Shown here: piece by piece, positions 27,524 through 35,884 of the stretch
How positions within the stretch are numbered: position 1 is the first letter of the stretch
How the letters are laid out: every line of letters begins with the position of its first letter
Source of the DNA: Promethearchaeota archaeon
Lineage (GTDB): Archaea; Asgardarchaeota; Lokiarchaeia; Sigynarchaeales; SOKP01
DNA length: 64,000 nt
Assembly (NCBI GenBank): GCA_019894875.1
Contig: JAGXNR010000004.1
Coordinates: forward strand, 1-64,000
Direction: 5' to 3'
Translations under genes and position numbers: made by a program
Notes under the pieces: model-generated
The model's database searches: none
The model's input: only the letters and a program-made list of their open reading frames with translations
Told to the model about the DNA's origin: nothing

Positions 27524-27955
27524 TTAGGTTATTTTTTCACATTCGTCGTTAATAACTTTTAAAGTCGTATTGAAATCTTGCCACCAATCTTGACCCTGTT
27601 GAGCAACTAACATTGGCTCTATTTTTCTGGAATCCAAACACCTAATTTCTTCTTTATGAGCTTTAATCTTCGTTTTCCAAATCTCAGAAAAAATCCCCTG
27701 TAAATTGATTTTAACTTTTTTAATTAGTTCTTCATATGAAACTGACACATCTTCGGTTTTTTGCAGTTTTTGAAGTTGTTCAAATTTCACTTTTTCTTTT
27801 GCCCGGTTTAAATCTCCACAACTAATTTTGATCGAAAATGGTTCTTCTTTCCCCCATTTACAGAATTTCTGGATTTCACATAAGGAGCAATAAATCTCAA
27901 AACTAATCGTATAATCTTCTAATCCAACGATAGAGTAATTTAAGGTTTTGGGCAT
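27524..27955 (-). CDS. Unknown cysteine-containing protein
   Basis: The 143-residue protein is unrecognised. Near the N-terminus it has YCSLCEIQKFCKWG (about 22-35), a CxxC plus a third cysteine, with C46 nearby; this could bind zinc. The centre (50-105) is a charged helical region and the end contains a WWQDF motif near 125. Starts at ATG 27955, 70 bp upstream of the four-helix membrane protein on the same strand. Confidence 0.5.
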   Translation of the reverse strand: MPKTLNYSIVGLEDYTISFEIYCSLCEIQKFCKWGKEEPFSIKISCGDLNRAKEKVKFEQLQKLQKTEDVSVSYEELIKKVKINLQGIFSEIWKTKIKAHKEEIRCLDSRKIEPMLVAQQGQDWWQDFNTTLKVINDECEKIT

Positions 27956-28110
27956 ATTTCTTTCCTTATAATTTATATATAAAAAATATAACCTTTTCTC
28001 TAATATAATTTAGGTCAAAAAATTTTTTAAACACTATTTATTAATTAAATTATTCGTTAAAGAATGATTTTTTAGATTTTACCCTAAAGAGTTCTTAAAT
28101 TTCCCGGTAA

Positions 28111-28184
28111 GGGAGAGTGGCTTAGCCTGGTATAGCGCACGGCTGATAACCGTGAGGTCGGGGGTTCGAAGCCCCCCTTTCCCA
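28111..28184 (+). tRNA. tRNA-Ile (GAT)
   Basis: The acceptor strands GGGAGAG (28111-28117) and CTTTCCC (28177-28183) pair with one G-U, with discriminator A at 28184. The anticodon stem CACGG/CCGTG encloses loop CTGATAA, giving anticodon GAT. The T-arm is GGGGG-TTCGAAG-CCCCC. There is no intron. It lies 70 bp upstream of the AK6 gene on the same strand. Confidence 0.95.
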
Positions 28185-28253
28185 TTAATTTTTCCATGAT
28201 CTTATTTCCATAACCTTCATTTACATGTTGAATTATATTACTAGAGTGTAAAA

Positions 28254-28853
28254 GTGAAAATGAAAATTATCATTATCTCTGGAACTCCTGGTTGTGGTAA
28301 AACCTCTGTAGCAACTGAACTATCTGAGTTAGTCAATGCTCGTGTAATTTCCCTAAACGAGTTGGCAATTTCAGATGACTTTTCATTTGAATATGATCAG
28401 GAAAGGAAAACACATATAGTTGATTTTAAGATTTTTCTCCCGTATATCTTGAAGAAAATCAAACTATTGAAAAACGATAATCCCCCATTCTTAATAATAG
28501 AAAGTCATTTCTCAGACATTATCCCTAAAAAGTATATTGACTATGCTTTTATTTTGAGATGTGACCCAGATGAATTGGTTAAACGGTTACAGAAAAAGAA
28601 TTATGATAAAGAAAAAGTTTCAGAAAATGTTCAATCCGAAATTATGGGAAATTGCGTGACTTTTTTAATCGAAAAAAAATTAAAAAATCCTATTTATGAA
28701 ATTGACACTACGAATGTAAACATTAATTCAGTAGCTAAAACTATTAATGATATATTATTTGCTAAAATTGATGTAGAAAATTACTATTTGGGTAAAGTTG
28801 ATTGGTTAAAAAAACTATTTAAAGAAGACAGGTTATCTGAGTTTTTTGATTAG
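28254..28853 (+). CDS. AK6/Fap7-like adenylate kinase
   Basis: The 199-residue protein has P-loop SGTPGCGKTS at 9-18 and the layout of the archaeal/eukaryotic AK6 (hCINAP, Fap7) family: an NMP-binding part with the IIESHFSD segment near 83 and a LID-like RLQKKNYDKEKV near 112. Fap7 is an atypical adenylate kinase that assists the last steps of 18S/16S maturation. It starts at GTG 28254 or ATG 28260. It heads an operon with archaeosine TGT, DUF371 and Trm5, which fits an RNA-maturation role. Confidence 0.88.
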   Translation: MKMKIIIISGTPGCGKTSVATELSELVNARVISLNELAISDDFSFEYDQERKTHIVDFKIFLPYILKKIKLLKNDNPPFLIIESHFSDIIPKKYIDYAFILRCDPDELVKRLQKKNYDKEKVSENVQSEIMGNCVTFLIEKKLKNPIYEIDTTNVNINSVAKTINDILFAKIDVENYYLGKVDWLKKLFKEDRLSEFFD

Positions 28854-28871
28854 CTGAAATAAAAAGTAATT

Positions 28872-30527
28872 GTGAAAACTGTGAAATGGGAAATAACGGA
28901 TATTGATGCTTTGGGACGGATTGGAAAATTAATAATAAATGATAAGGAGATGGTTACTCCAAATTTATTCCCTGTTGTCCATCCTTACAGAAATCTACTC
29001 AATCTTTCAGATCTGAAGGACATAGGCGCTCAATGTGTTTTCACAAATGCTTACATTATTTATCAGAATTCTGAAATTCGGGATATAGTTTTAAGTAAAG
29101 GACTACATAAATATTTGAATTTTGATGGAATAATCGCCACTGATAGTGGTGCGTTTCAGAAATACATGTACAACAAGACTGATTTTGAGCTAAATGCTGA
29201 AGATATAGAAAAATTCCAGGAGGACATTGGTTCAGATTTCCCTGTAATTTTAGATGAGCCCGTCCAACCAGATGATAATTATGAAACCGCCAAAAAGAAA
29301 GTTGATTTATCAATACAACGTGCTAAAGATAATATTATTCGAAGAGTTAGCGATACTTGTCATTGGTTTGGACCCATCCATGGAGCAAAGTATATGGATT
29401 TATTAGAATTAAGTACTGTCGAAATGAGTAAATTAGATTTTGACGTTTATGCGATTGGAGGTTTAGTTAAGTCTCTCTTAAATTATCGGTTTGACTTAGT
29501 GATTAAAACTCTTTTAAGGGTCAAAGAAAATATTGTTTGGAACAAACCAGTCCATATGTTTGGGCTTGGTCTACCCCAATTCTTTTCCTTAGCTGTAGCT
29601 TGTGGATGTGATTTAATGGATTCAGCAGCCTATATCTTATTTGCTAAAGAAAATAGATATTTCACCTTATCTACCGGGACAAGGAATCTAGAAGAATTAG
29701 AGGAATTTCCGTGTCATTGTCCTATTTGCTGTGAATATAAACCTAAAGAGGTATTGAATTTCGATAGCAACCTGAGAACTGAATTACTGGCAAAACATAA
29801 TTTATATTTATCTTTCTCGGAATTAAGAACAATTCGTCAAGCCATTAAAGAGGGGAATCTATGGGAACTCGTAGAACAAAGGATAAGAAATCACCCTCGC
29901 TTAGTAGATGCTTTCGGATTAGTTAAGTCAAAATTAGAACTATTTGAAAAACATGAAAATGTTTATAAACCAAAAGGGAGATTATACAGTTCCCCAGAAA
30001 GTATACATAGACCTTTACTTCATCGTTATGATTTAAGAATTAAGAATAACTATAGAGTTCCCTCTGAAGCAAAATATCTAATTCTTCTTCCAGAATTAGA
30101 TGTGAAAGGTTCTCAATCACCTAGTATAAAGAGCTGGTTGGAAGAAATTGAAAACAATGCAATTATTCCAAGGGAGTCTCTTCACATTGCCTTCATTTCT
30201 GATTTTTTTGGCATCCTACCACTTGATTTGAGTTCAACTTTCCCGATGGGACAATACGAATCAATCAGTAGGTTAACAAGTAATAACAAAATCTATAATA
30301 AATTTGCCCAAAGAGTTGAGAATTTCTTCAAATTTCATGGAAATCATTATACCAAATGTAGTATATTAACTCCAGACCGGTATATTAATCAATTCAATGA
30401 GGAGATTGAATATTCAAAAAAAGAAACCATTATTAGTATATTTAATAAGTTGAAATCTAAATTAGTACTAAATTGCTCTATTTTTGAGGATATTCCAGAA
30501 ATTCTGCAATTTTTCAAGGATGATTAA
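28872..30527 (+). CDS. tgtA: Archaeosine tRNA-guanine transglycosylase (ArcTGT)
   Basis: The 551-residue enzyme exchanges guanine-15 of tRNA for preQ0, the first step to archaeosine. The TGT barrel has D91 in ATDSGAFQ, the conserved nucleophile region CDLMDSAAY near 250-258 and a zinc site CHCPICC with nearby His. The C-terminal half contains the archaeal C1/C2-like region (FGILPLDLSSTFPMGQYE near 440-457). The end does not show a clear PUA domain, and at 551 residues it is slightly shorter than ArcTGTs of about 580. It is 18 bp after the AK6 gene. Confidence 0.93.
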   Translation: MKTVKWEITDIDALGRIGKLIINDKEMVTPNLFPVVHPYRNLLNLSDLKDIGAQCVFTNAYIIYQNSEIRDIVLSKGLHKYLNFDGIIATDSGAFQKYMYNKTDFELNAEDIEKFQEDIGSDFPVILDEPVQPDDNYETAKKKVDLSIQRAKDNIIRRVSDTCHWFGPIHGAKYMDLLELSTVEMSKLDFDVYAIGGLVKSLLNYRFDLVIKTLLRVKENIVWNKPVHMFGLGLPQFFSLAVACGCDLMDSAAYILFAKENRYFTLSTGTRNLEELEEFPCHCPICCEYKPKEVLNFDSNLRTELLAKHNLYLSFSELRTIRQAIKEGNLWELVEQRIRNHPRLVDAFGLVKSKLELFEKHENVYKPKGRLYSSPESIHRPLLHRYDLRIKNNYRVPSEAKYLILLPELDVKGSQSPSIKSWLEEIENNAIIPRESLHIAFISDFFGILPLDLSSTFPMGQYESISRLTSNNKIYNKFAQRVENFFKFHGNHYTKCSILTPDRYINQFNEEIEYSKKETIISIFNKLKSKLVLNCSIFEDIPEILQFFKDD

Positions 30528-30529
30528 GA

Positions 30530-30952
30530 GTGCCGATTATCGAGAAAATCTATGCATGGGGTCATGAAAATATTTTATGTACTCATAGATCAACTATTGA
30601 GATTACAAAAGAAACAAATCTGACAATGAGGGGAGATTGTGTTTTAGCAGTGGGTGCATCAAAAGCATGCTTAGATCTAACTGCTGATTTCAAGCATAAG
30701 ATTAAAAATGGAAAAAAGTTTAAAGTTAAATTGGAAGTAGATGATATACAAGATTTTTTTTACGGTTTTGGAAATAAAGATTTAAAGTTGTTAGATAAAT
30801 CTGATGTGGTTTTTCGTAAAAGTGCTTTTATTTGTGATCGAACCGTTTTGATAAACTGCTCAAAATCATCCAAAGAATTAAGTAGGGAATTAATTAGTAA
30901 ATTAGAAAATCCTGAAAAAAAAATATCTTTAACATTTGAAGTAGATGAGTAA
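30530..30952 (+). CDS. DUF371 family protein
   Basis: The 140-residue protein fits the archaeal DUF371 family: YAWGHENILCTHRSTIEITK near 8-27, LTMRGDCVLAVGASKA near 31-46 and a C-terminal LINCSKSSKELSRELI segment. It starts at GTG 30530, 2 bp after ArcTGT, and its end overlaps the start of Trm5 by 8 bp, so the genes are translationally coupled. The function is unknown; the operon suggests RNA metabolism. Confidence 0.85.
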   Translation: MPIIEKIYAWGHENILCTHRSTIEITKETNLTMRGDCVLAVGASKACLDLTADFKHKIKNGKKFKVKLEVDDIQDFFYGFGNKDLKLLDKSDVVFRKSAFICDRTVLINCSKSSKELSRELISKLENPEKKISLTFEVDE

Positions 30953-32096
30953 AAGGAAAAGTAAACATAAAGGGGAAATTAACTTTCTAAAAGTGAAAAA
31001 AACCGACGGTCATTATATCATTCAAACATTAAAAGATAATTTTAAAAATGCTTCTGTTATTAACCACAAATATAAGATCTCATATGAAGACAACTTTATA
31101 TTATTCCCTTTGGTAGAAAGTAAAGATATTATTGATAAATTAAAAAATAAACTAGAGGATTCCCTCACATATTATATTGTCTCTCGAGAGCCTTTAATCA
31201 GACAAAATTTCAAACATAAGTCTCTCCAAGAAGCCTTAACAGGCAAAATTCCTGATTTATTTTTTGATTTAATTCCAAAATCCTATGATATCATCGGAAA
31301 TATCGCAATCCTAGAATTTGAAAAACCAGCTCAAATAGAGGATGATGAATTTAGTGAATACAGAACATTAATTGCTGAGGCCGTGATTGGTGTAAATAAA
31401 AATGTTCAATCTGTATTTGTGAAAAAAAGTGAGATTAAAGGAGATTATCGACTAAGGGAATTTGCACATTTAAGGGGTGAAAATAAATCGGAAACGATTC
31501 ACAAAGAAAATAACTGTAGTTTCAAGCTTGATATAAAGCACACCTATTTTTCACCAAGATTAGTCTATGAACGACGTAGGATTTCAAATACTAAAATACA
31601 GGAAAACGAGGTCATCGTTGATATGTTTGCGGGAGTAGGACCTTTCTCAATACAGATAGCTAAACTTAATCATGTGAAAATTCATGCTTTTGATGTAAAT
31701 CCGTATGCTTATAAGTACCTCAAAGAAAATATCGAGTTAAATAAACTCACAGGGACGGTCATACCATATAATACTAATGTGAGAGATTTGCTTAAGCCTT
31801 CGAACCACATTGGAAAGAAGTTATGTGGAACTGTGGATAGAGTTATAATGAATCTACCGGAACAGTCACTAAGTTTCATTGATGTGGCATGTTTTCTGTT
31901 GAAAAAATCCTGTGGGATTATACATTTTTACCAATTTTCTGAAAAACCAAACCCAATCGAAAAAACCATGGGGTATTTGAATAAAAAGTTGAATGATTTT
32001 AATTGGGTTATAACTAAAATCCAAAATTCTAAAATTGTGAAATCACATTCCCCAAAAGCAGAATTAGTTGTAATTGATTTAGGCATCAAATCTTAA
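30945..32096 (+). CDS. trm5: tRNA (guanine-37-N1) methyltransferase Trm5
   Basis: The 383-residue protein matches archaeal Trm5. A divergent N-terminal D1 domain (1-75) is followed by the D2 linker with LREFAHLRGENKSETIHKENN (about 165-185) and a Rossmann methyltransferase domain with the SAM motif VDMFAGVGPFSI (about 226-237) and the catalytic NLPEQS (about 305-310). It makes m1G37 next to the anticodon to prevent frameshifting. TYW2 is a related alternative but the NLPE motif favours Trm5. Last gene of the AK6 operon. Confidence 0.9.
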   Translation: MSKRKSKHKGEINFLKVKKTDGHYIIQTLKDNFKNASVINHKYKISYEDNFILFPLVESKDIIDKLKNKLEDSLTYYIVSREPLIRQNFKHKSLQEALTGKIPDLFFDLIPKSYDIIGNIAILEFEKPAQIEDDEFSEYRTLIAEAVIGVNKNVQSVFVKKSEIKGDYRLREFAHLRGENKSETIHKENNCSFKLDIKHTYFSPRLVYERRRISNTKIQENEVIVDMFAGVGPFSIQIAKLNHVKIHAFDVNPYAYKYLKENIELNKLTGTVIPYNTNVRDLLKPSNHIGKKLCGTVDRVIMNLPEQSLSFIDVACFLLKKSCGIIHFYQFSEKPNPIEKTMGYLNKKLNDFNWVITKIQNSKIVKSHSPKAELVVIDLGIKS

Positions 32097-32110
32097 ATCT
32101 CTTAATTAGG

Positions 32111-32238
32111 CTAATATTGTTTATCCTTAGGTATTAAATCTGGATAAATCGGTTCAAATTTCGAAGTAAACACCTTCGGATTCATCCATCTCTTTTTTTG
32201 TTCTAAATAGAGCCATTCTTTTTTATATCATTTTGCAT
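32111..32238 (-). pseudogene. Frameshifted small gene or gene remnant
   Basis: On the minus strand the sequence after ATG 32238 reads MQNDIK, then changes frame in an A6 run (forward T run 32219-32224) and continues as KEWLYLEQKKRW, FTSKFEPIYPDLIP and KDKQY to TAG at 32111. One extra A in the homopolymer would give a 42-residue ORF without internal stops. The composition looks protein-like. It may be a decayed gene or an assembly indel; the family is unknown. Confidence 0.35.
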
Positions 32239-32303
32239 AGATAATAAGTCTTGAGTATATTTCTAAGTTCTATATGAAATTAAGATTATTCTTTAGTGAA
32301 AAA

Positions 32304-32313
32304 CTTATAAAAC
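32304..32313 (+). promoter_or_regulatory. TATA-like box of the MFS gene
   Basis: CTTATAAAAC lies 65 bp before the MFS start codon, placing initiation near 32335. It resembles an archaeal TATA box. Confidence 0.35.
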
Positions 32314-32377
32314 ATCCATTTAATTTTCCTTTTTGTAAAATGAGTTAGTTTAAATATTCGAGTGTAGAAAGAATTAG

Positions 32378-33592
32378 ATGAACTTAATTAAAAGTAATTA
32401 TCTCGCCTATTGTGTAGTCTACTTTACGATTAACATAATGAATATTTATCTTCTCATTTACTTTCCGTTATATTTTTTTGACGTGTTAAATATTAACCGC
32501 AGTGTTTTAGCATTAACACAGCTTGTCTCCAAAAGCATGTTGATAATTGCGATCTTTTTGGGCTACTTTTTTGATAGGTATGCTCATAAGAAGAAAATTA
32601 TTATCTCTATTTCCGGATTGGTCCTGTTTTTTAGTTTTCTTCTATTCATTCTCCTTCGTAATATCATATTTTGGTTTGGTGTATTTCTATCAATTAGTTT
32701 AGCAACGAGAACAGTAATTCAAACCGGAATGAGTAAACTAATGTTTGAATTATTTAAATCAAATGAAGATCTTAAAAAGAATGTTATTTTAATCTCCAAC
32801 GCGAGTTCCTCTCTTGGGGCATTTATACCCACAATTTTTTTTAGTATAATTGTTTTAGACTTTTATTCATTTACTCTATGGAATTCTTTTTTCCTAATTG
32901 GTTGGATAATTTCATGTCCTCTTTTATTGACTTTCTTCCTGATTAAAGACACCAGTCATAAAAATTTGAATACCCAAAATGAAGTTGAGTTAATTCCTCA
33001 GAACCAAGAAGAGTCGATAAATTCCAATTCTAATATGTGGGTAACAATCTTAGTGTATGTTTCTTATTTTCTTTTTTGGGGCAGTTATTTATTTGGATAT
33101 CCATTAAGTTCTTGGATTACATCTAATTTTGGTCAGAATGCATTCAAATTTTATTCCTCTTTTTATGTTATTTTCTTTCTCTTTAATATGAGCGGATTTT
33201 TTATTGCGAAAAGAATCTACAGAAAAGGAAATGAAAAGAAAATAATAATGATGGGAATGTTTAGTGTGGTAAGTCTTTTCCTCGTTTATCCGTACATTTC
33301 TTTTCCAATCTTCTTCTTTTTATACTCAATTGAAGCTTTTATCTATGGTCTTGTAGTATCTAACTTCTTATATATTATTATTGATATTTCTAGGCAGGGA
33401 AAATATGAAAATTTAAAGTATCAAATAATGCAGAGTTCCAGTTATTTGGGTAATGCGATTTTCACTTCATTAGGTATATTTTTATCAAATGTTTTTTCTA
33501 CAACATCATTAATGACGATTTCTGCATTTTTAGTTTTTCTAGCTACTGTTCCTTTGATAATTAAAGAGATTCCATATTTCTCTGCTAAGTAA
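32378..33592 (+). CDS. Major facilitator superfamily transporter
   Basis: The 404-residue protein has about twelve hydrophobic segments in two halves joined by a hydrophilic loop (about 195-220, rich in Asn, Gln and Glu). An MFS motif A-like sequence GYFFDRYAHKKK is at about 62-73 and GFFIAKRIYRKGNEKK in the second half. It starts at ATG 32378. The substrate is unknown; there is no operon partner. Confidence 0.85.
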   Translation: MNLIKSNYLAYCVVYFTINIMNIYLLIYFPLYFFDVLNINRSVLALTQLVSKSMLIIAIFLGYFFDRYAHKKKIIISISGLVLFFSFLLFILLRNIIFWFGVFLSISLATRTVIQTGMSKLMFELFKSNEDLKKNVILISNASSSLGAFIPTIFFSIIVLDFYSFTLWNSFFLIGWIISCPLLLTFFLIKDTSHKNLNTQNEVELIPQNQEESINSNSNMWVTILVYVSYFLFWGSYLFGYPLSSWITSNFGQNAFKFYSSFYVIFFLFNMSGFFIAKRIYRKGNEKKIIMMGMFSVVSLFLVYPYISFPIFFFLYSIEAFIYGLVVSNFLYIIIDISRQGKYENLKYQIMQSSSYLGNAIFTSLGIFLSNVFSTTSLMTISAFLVFLATVPLIIKEIPYFSAK

Positions 33593-33930
33593 AATATGAA
33601 AAAACCAGGATCTAATTACAGATGGAATCTTGGATATAGATATATAAACCTTATTTATATCAATCTTTACATCTTTAGCTAAAATCTTTCCTTAATTAAA
33701 ATGGCTTCAAATTACCGTCAAACAGCGATATACTCCATTCTAAAGGCATGTAATTTTCAAGGGGTGATCAACAGAATGAAAATCTTTGGAAATTCCTTAC
33801 ACTAATGTCAAATTTCACAATCAAATCTTTAACCTAGAACCGTTCTACTCTCCGTTTAAATTTTTGAGGATAATGTTTAAAAAGACTACTCCTTCTTTTC
33901 TATATTTATAAAAATATTTAGTAACAAGAT
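33593..33930 (+). other. Intergenic region with a strong Shine-Dalgarno and nine-codon ORF
   Basis: This gene-free gap contains GGGGTGATC (33761-33769), an extended match to the archaeal anti-Shine-Dalgarno, followed 6 nt later by ATG 33776 and a nine-codon frame (MKIFGNSLH) ending at 33805. It could be a leader peptide, the start of a decayed gene or chance. A TATA-like ATATATAAACC lies near 33640. Nothing else is recognised. Confidence 0.3.
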
Positions 33931-34176
33931 ATGATATATGAAGAGAAGATATTTAAATGTCCTAGATGTGGAAATCTAAAAATTATTGAATATGAGAAGA
34001 GTTTTGATTGTTCAATCTGTAAAGACGAAGATGGAAAACCTTTAGAATTTGAAAAAGGGGATTATATAGCAATTAGAGACAACTCTAGTATTTTATCAAC
34101 CAAGGAAAAAATAGAGATAATAAAGGTTTTTGAGAATAAGCCCGCCGAATTAGACCGCAATCGAAGGTTCTTATAA
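33931..34176 (+). CDS. Small zinc-ribbon protein
   Basis: The 81-residue protein has KCPRCG (9-14) and DCSIC (26-30), two CxxC knuckles typical of a zinc ribbon, followed by a short strand region and a helical C-terminus. The family is not recognised. It starts at ATG 33931, with no Shine-Dalgarno close by. Such proteins commonly act as small nucleic-acid or protein adaptors; the role here is unknown. Confidence 0.6.
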   Translation: MIYEEKIFKCPRCGNLKIIEYEKSFDCSICKDEDGKPLEFEKGDYIAIRDNSSILSTKEKIEIIKVFENKPAELDRNRRFL

Positions 34177-34321
34177 AAGTAGCTATAAAAAAATATTACA
34201 CAATTTTGGTTAGAATTCTTCAAGAATAAAATTTCATTGATTTTCTAAGCGATTATTAATACCAATATAAGACTTCGCTTAAGAATTAACAAATATTTAT
34301 ATTTAAGAGAATACGATTAAG

Positions 34322-34421
34322 CGGACCTGGCAGGACTCGAACCTGCGATTTTTGGATTAGAAGTCCAACGCCATATTTACCCAATTTTTATACAAAAACC
34401 ACCAGGCTTGGCTACAGGTCC
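34322..34421 (-). tRNA. tRNA-Arg (TCT) with a D-loop intron
   Basis: On the minus strand the acceptor strands GGACCTG (34421-34415) and CAGGTCC (34329-34323) pair fully, discriminator G. The anticodon stem TTGGA/TCCAA encloses CTTCTAA, anticodon TCT. The T-arm is GCAGG-TTCGAGT-CCTGC. Removing 25 nt (34377-34401) yields D-stem GCCA/TGGC with loop AGCCTGGATA, a normal D-arm. Confidence 0.92.
34377..34401 (-). other. Intron in the D-loop of tRNA-Arg
   Basis: In transcript orientation exon GCCT can pair with intron GGGT, a 4-bp helix with G-U ends, flanked by bulges GGT and AAA. Cutting after the second base of each joins CCTGG to ATATGGC. The intron body is a GGTTTTT/AAAAATT hairpin with a GTAT loop. 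As in tRNA-Glu, the intron is at a non-canonical D-loop position. The exact splice points are inferred. Confidence 0.7.
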
Positions 34422-34757
34422 TTGATGAATTTATTTAATATTTAGAATATAATATTGTCTTTAAATTTTTGTAAAGGGATTCTATTCGATTTAGGATATG
34501 AAAATATAGATAGAAAAAAAGATTAATCATGATCTAAAAAAATAATCATCAAATAGAAACAAAATAATTAATCTATAAGCTGAAAAATTCTTTTATCCTT
34601 AACAAATAATAACGTCGGTGAGATTCTGCTTAATGTAATTTACTAAATTAATAATTTATTAATACAATTCCTTTAATAAATGAAATTCTTTAATTAAATT
34701 TAAGAGAAATTATGAATTTTGTTTTTTGAATTAGTAAGTTAAAGGAGAGTATCGAAT
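34422..34757. other. Intergenic region before the nuclease gene
   Basis: This AT-rich gap contains the upstream region of the tRNA-Arg gene (minus) and of the nuclease gene (plus). An AAAGGAGAG Shine-Dalgarno (34741-34749) lies 8 nt before TTG 34758. I see no further gene, repeat or structured RNA. Confidence 0.5.
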
Positions 34758-35489
34758 TTGTATGTAAAGCTTAAAACTAAACTTTATATCCATCAAAATA
34801 TACCTTATTCTTTTAATTGGAATAAGCAACATCATAAAGACATATACTCTCAAATAACTTCTAATCGAGAAGAATTGAATAAACTAAGAATGCACTTTAA
34901 AAGAGTTTATGACGGAATAATTCCAAATAACTTATTTAATTCTCGAAACCTCCCGAGAATCTCACAATTTAAAATAAGGGGTATAAAATCTACTTTTATT
35001 AGGAGCTTTAGTAAAAAACTAATCAGATCCGATAAAATAAAATACTACGATTCAACTTCAAAATTACCCATGCATGCTCAAAAGGTTTTTGAAATTTATA
35101 GGGTAAATAGAATACCTGGAAATCCGGGACATGAACCAATACTAAAAAATATTTTAATTAAAGATAAAAACTCAATAGCAATTGAAGTTCCGGTTTGGAT
35201 TGAAGCAGAAAACAAGCGGATTACAGGTCATATCGATTTAATACAAGTTGAAAACGATGTAGTTAAAGTTATTGATTATAAACCAGAAGGCAATTTTCTA
35301 TTCTCTTTACCACAAGTGGCCATGTATGGATTTTTATTAAAATCTAAATTGAATATTAAAAATCTTAAATGTATTTCCTTTAATAAAGAAGAAGCTTGGG
35401 AATATGAACCTAACATATTACTTTCGGATATAAAAGATTACTTAATTTCCCAGCAAATTAATGAGAGACCTTGGGAAAACTACTTTTAA
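34758..35489 (+). CDS. PD-(D/E)XK superfamily nuclease (Cas4/RecB-like)
   Basis: The 243-residue protein starts at TTG 34758, supported by the Shine-Dalgarno AAGGAGAG. The C-terminal half has the PD-(D/E)XK core: GHIDLIQ (about 154-160) gives the first aspartate, VIDYKPEG (about 171-178) the D-x-K, and PQVAMYGFLLKS (about 186-197) the helix with QxxxY typical of RecB/Cas4-type nucleases. There are no Cas4 iron-sulfur cysteines and no CRISPR array nearby. A DNA repair or restriction role is plausible. Nearest relatives cannot be determined. Confidence 0.78.
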   Translation: MYVKLKTKLYIHQNIPYSFNWNKQHHKDIYSQITSNREELNKLRMHFKRVYDGIIPNNLFNSRNLPRISQFKIRGIKSTFIRSFSKKLIRSDKIKYYDSTSKLPMHAQKVFEIYRVNRIPGNPGHEPILKNILIKDKNSIAIEVPVWIEAENKRITGHIDLIQVENDVVKVIDYKPEGNFLFSLPQVAMYGFLLKSKLNIKNLKCISFNKEEAWEYEPNILLSDIKDYLISQQINERPWENYF

Positions 35490-35501
35490 AATCTCAAAAG
35501 A

Positions 35502-35777
35502 TTAGGTTGTTTTTTCTTTCTCTTCCGATTTTTCTTGATCTTCTTTAGACCTTAGGTATCCCTTTAATAATAAATAGCATAAAAATAAGGAAACAAACTC
35601 AACAACTAAACCGAAAAAAGTTATAACTGTACCATTATACCCGAAATATCTTAATAATATAGCTATAACTAAACCCGAAGAAGCTAATGCAAAAATGATG
35701 AACCCTTTTACAATCTCCTCAAATGAGTCTTTAATGTAACCAAGTTCTTTCTTAATCCAAGAAAATACAGAAGACAT
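35502..35777 (-). CDS. Small two-helix membrane protein
   Basis: The 91 residues contain an amphipathic N-terminus, two transmembrane helices (about 23-45 and 51-74) and a highly charged C-terminal tail (KEDQEKSEEKEKTT). No family is recognised. It lies 107 bp downstream of the large helical protein gene pair on the same strand and 12 bp from the convergent nuclease gene. Confidence 0.55.
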   Translation of the reverse strand: MSSVFSWIKKELGYIKDSFEEIVKGFIIFALASSGLVIAILLRYFGYNGTVITFFGLVVEFVSLFLCYLLLKGYLRSKEDQEKSEEKEKTT

Positions 35778-35884
35778 AAATAATAATCCGTGTTTTGTAA
35801 TTACTTTTAAATAAATTAAATAAAGAATATTTTAATATCTTTCTTATTTTGTAGAGAAGTCTGATAACGCCATTATTCAACTTC

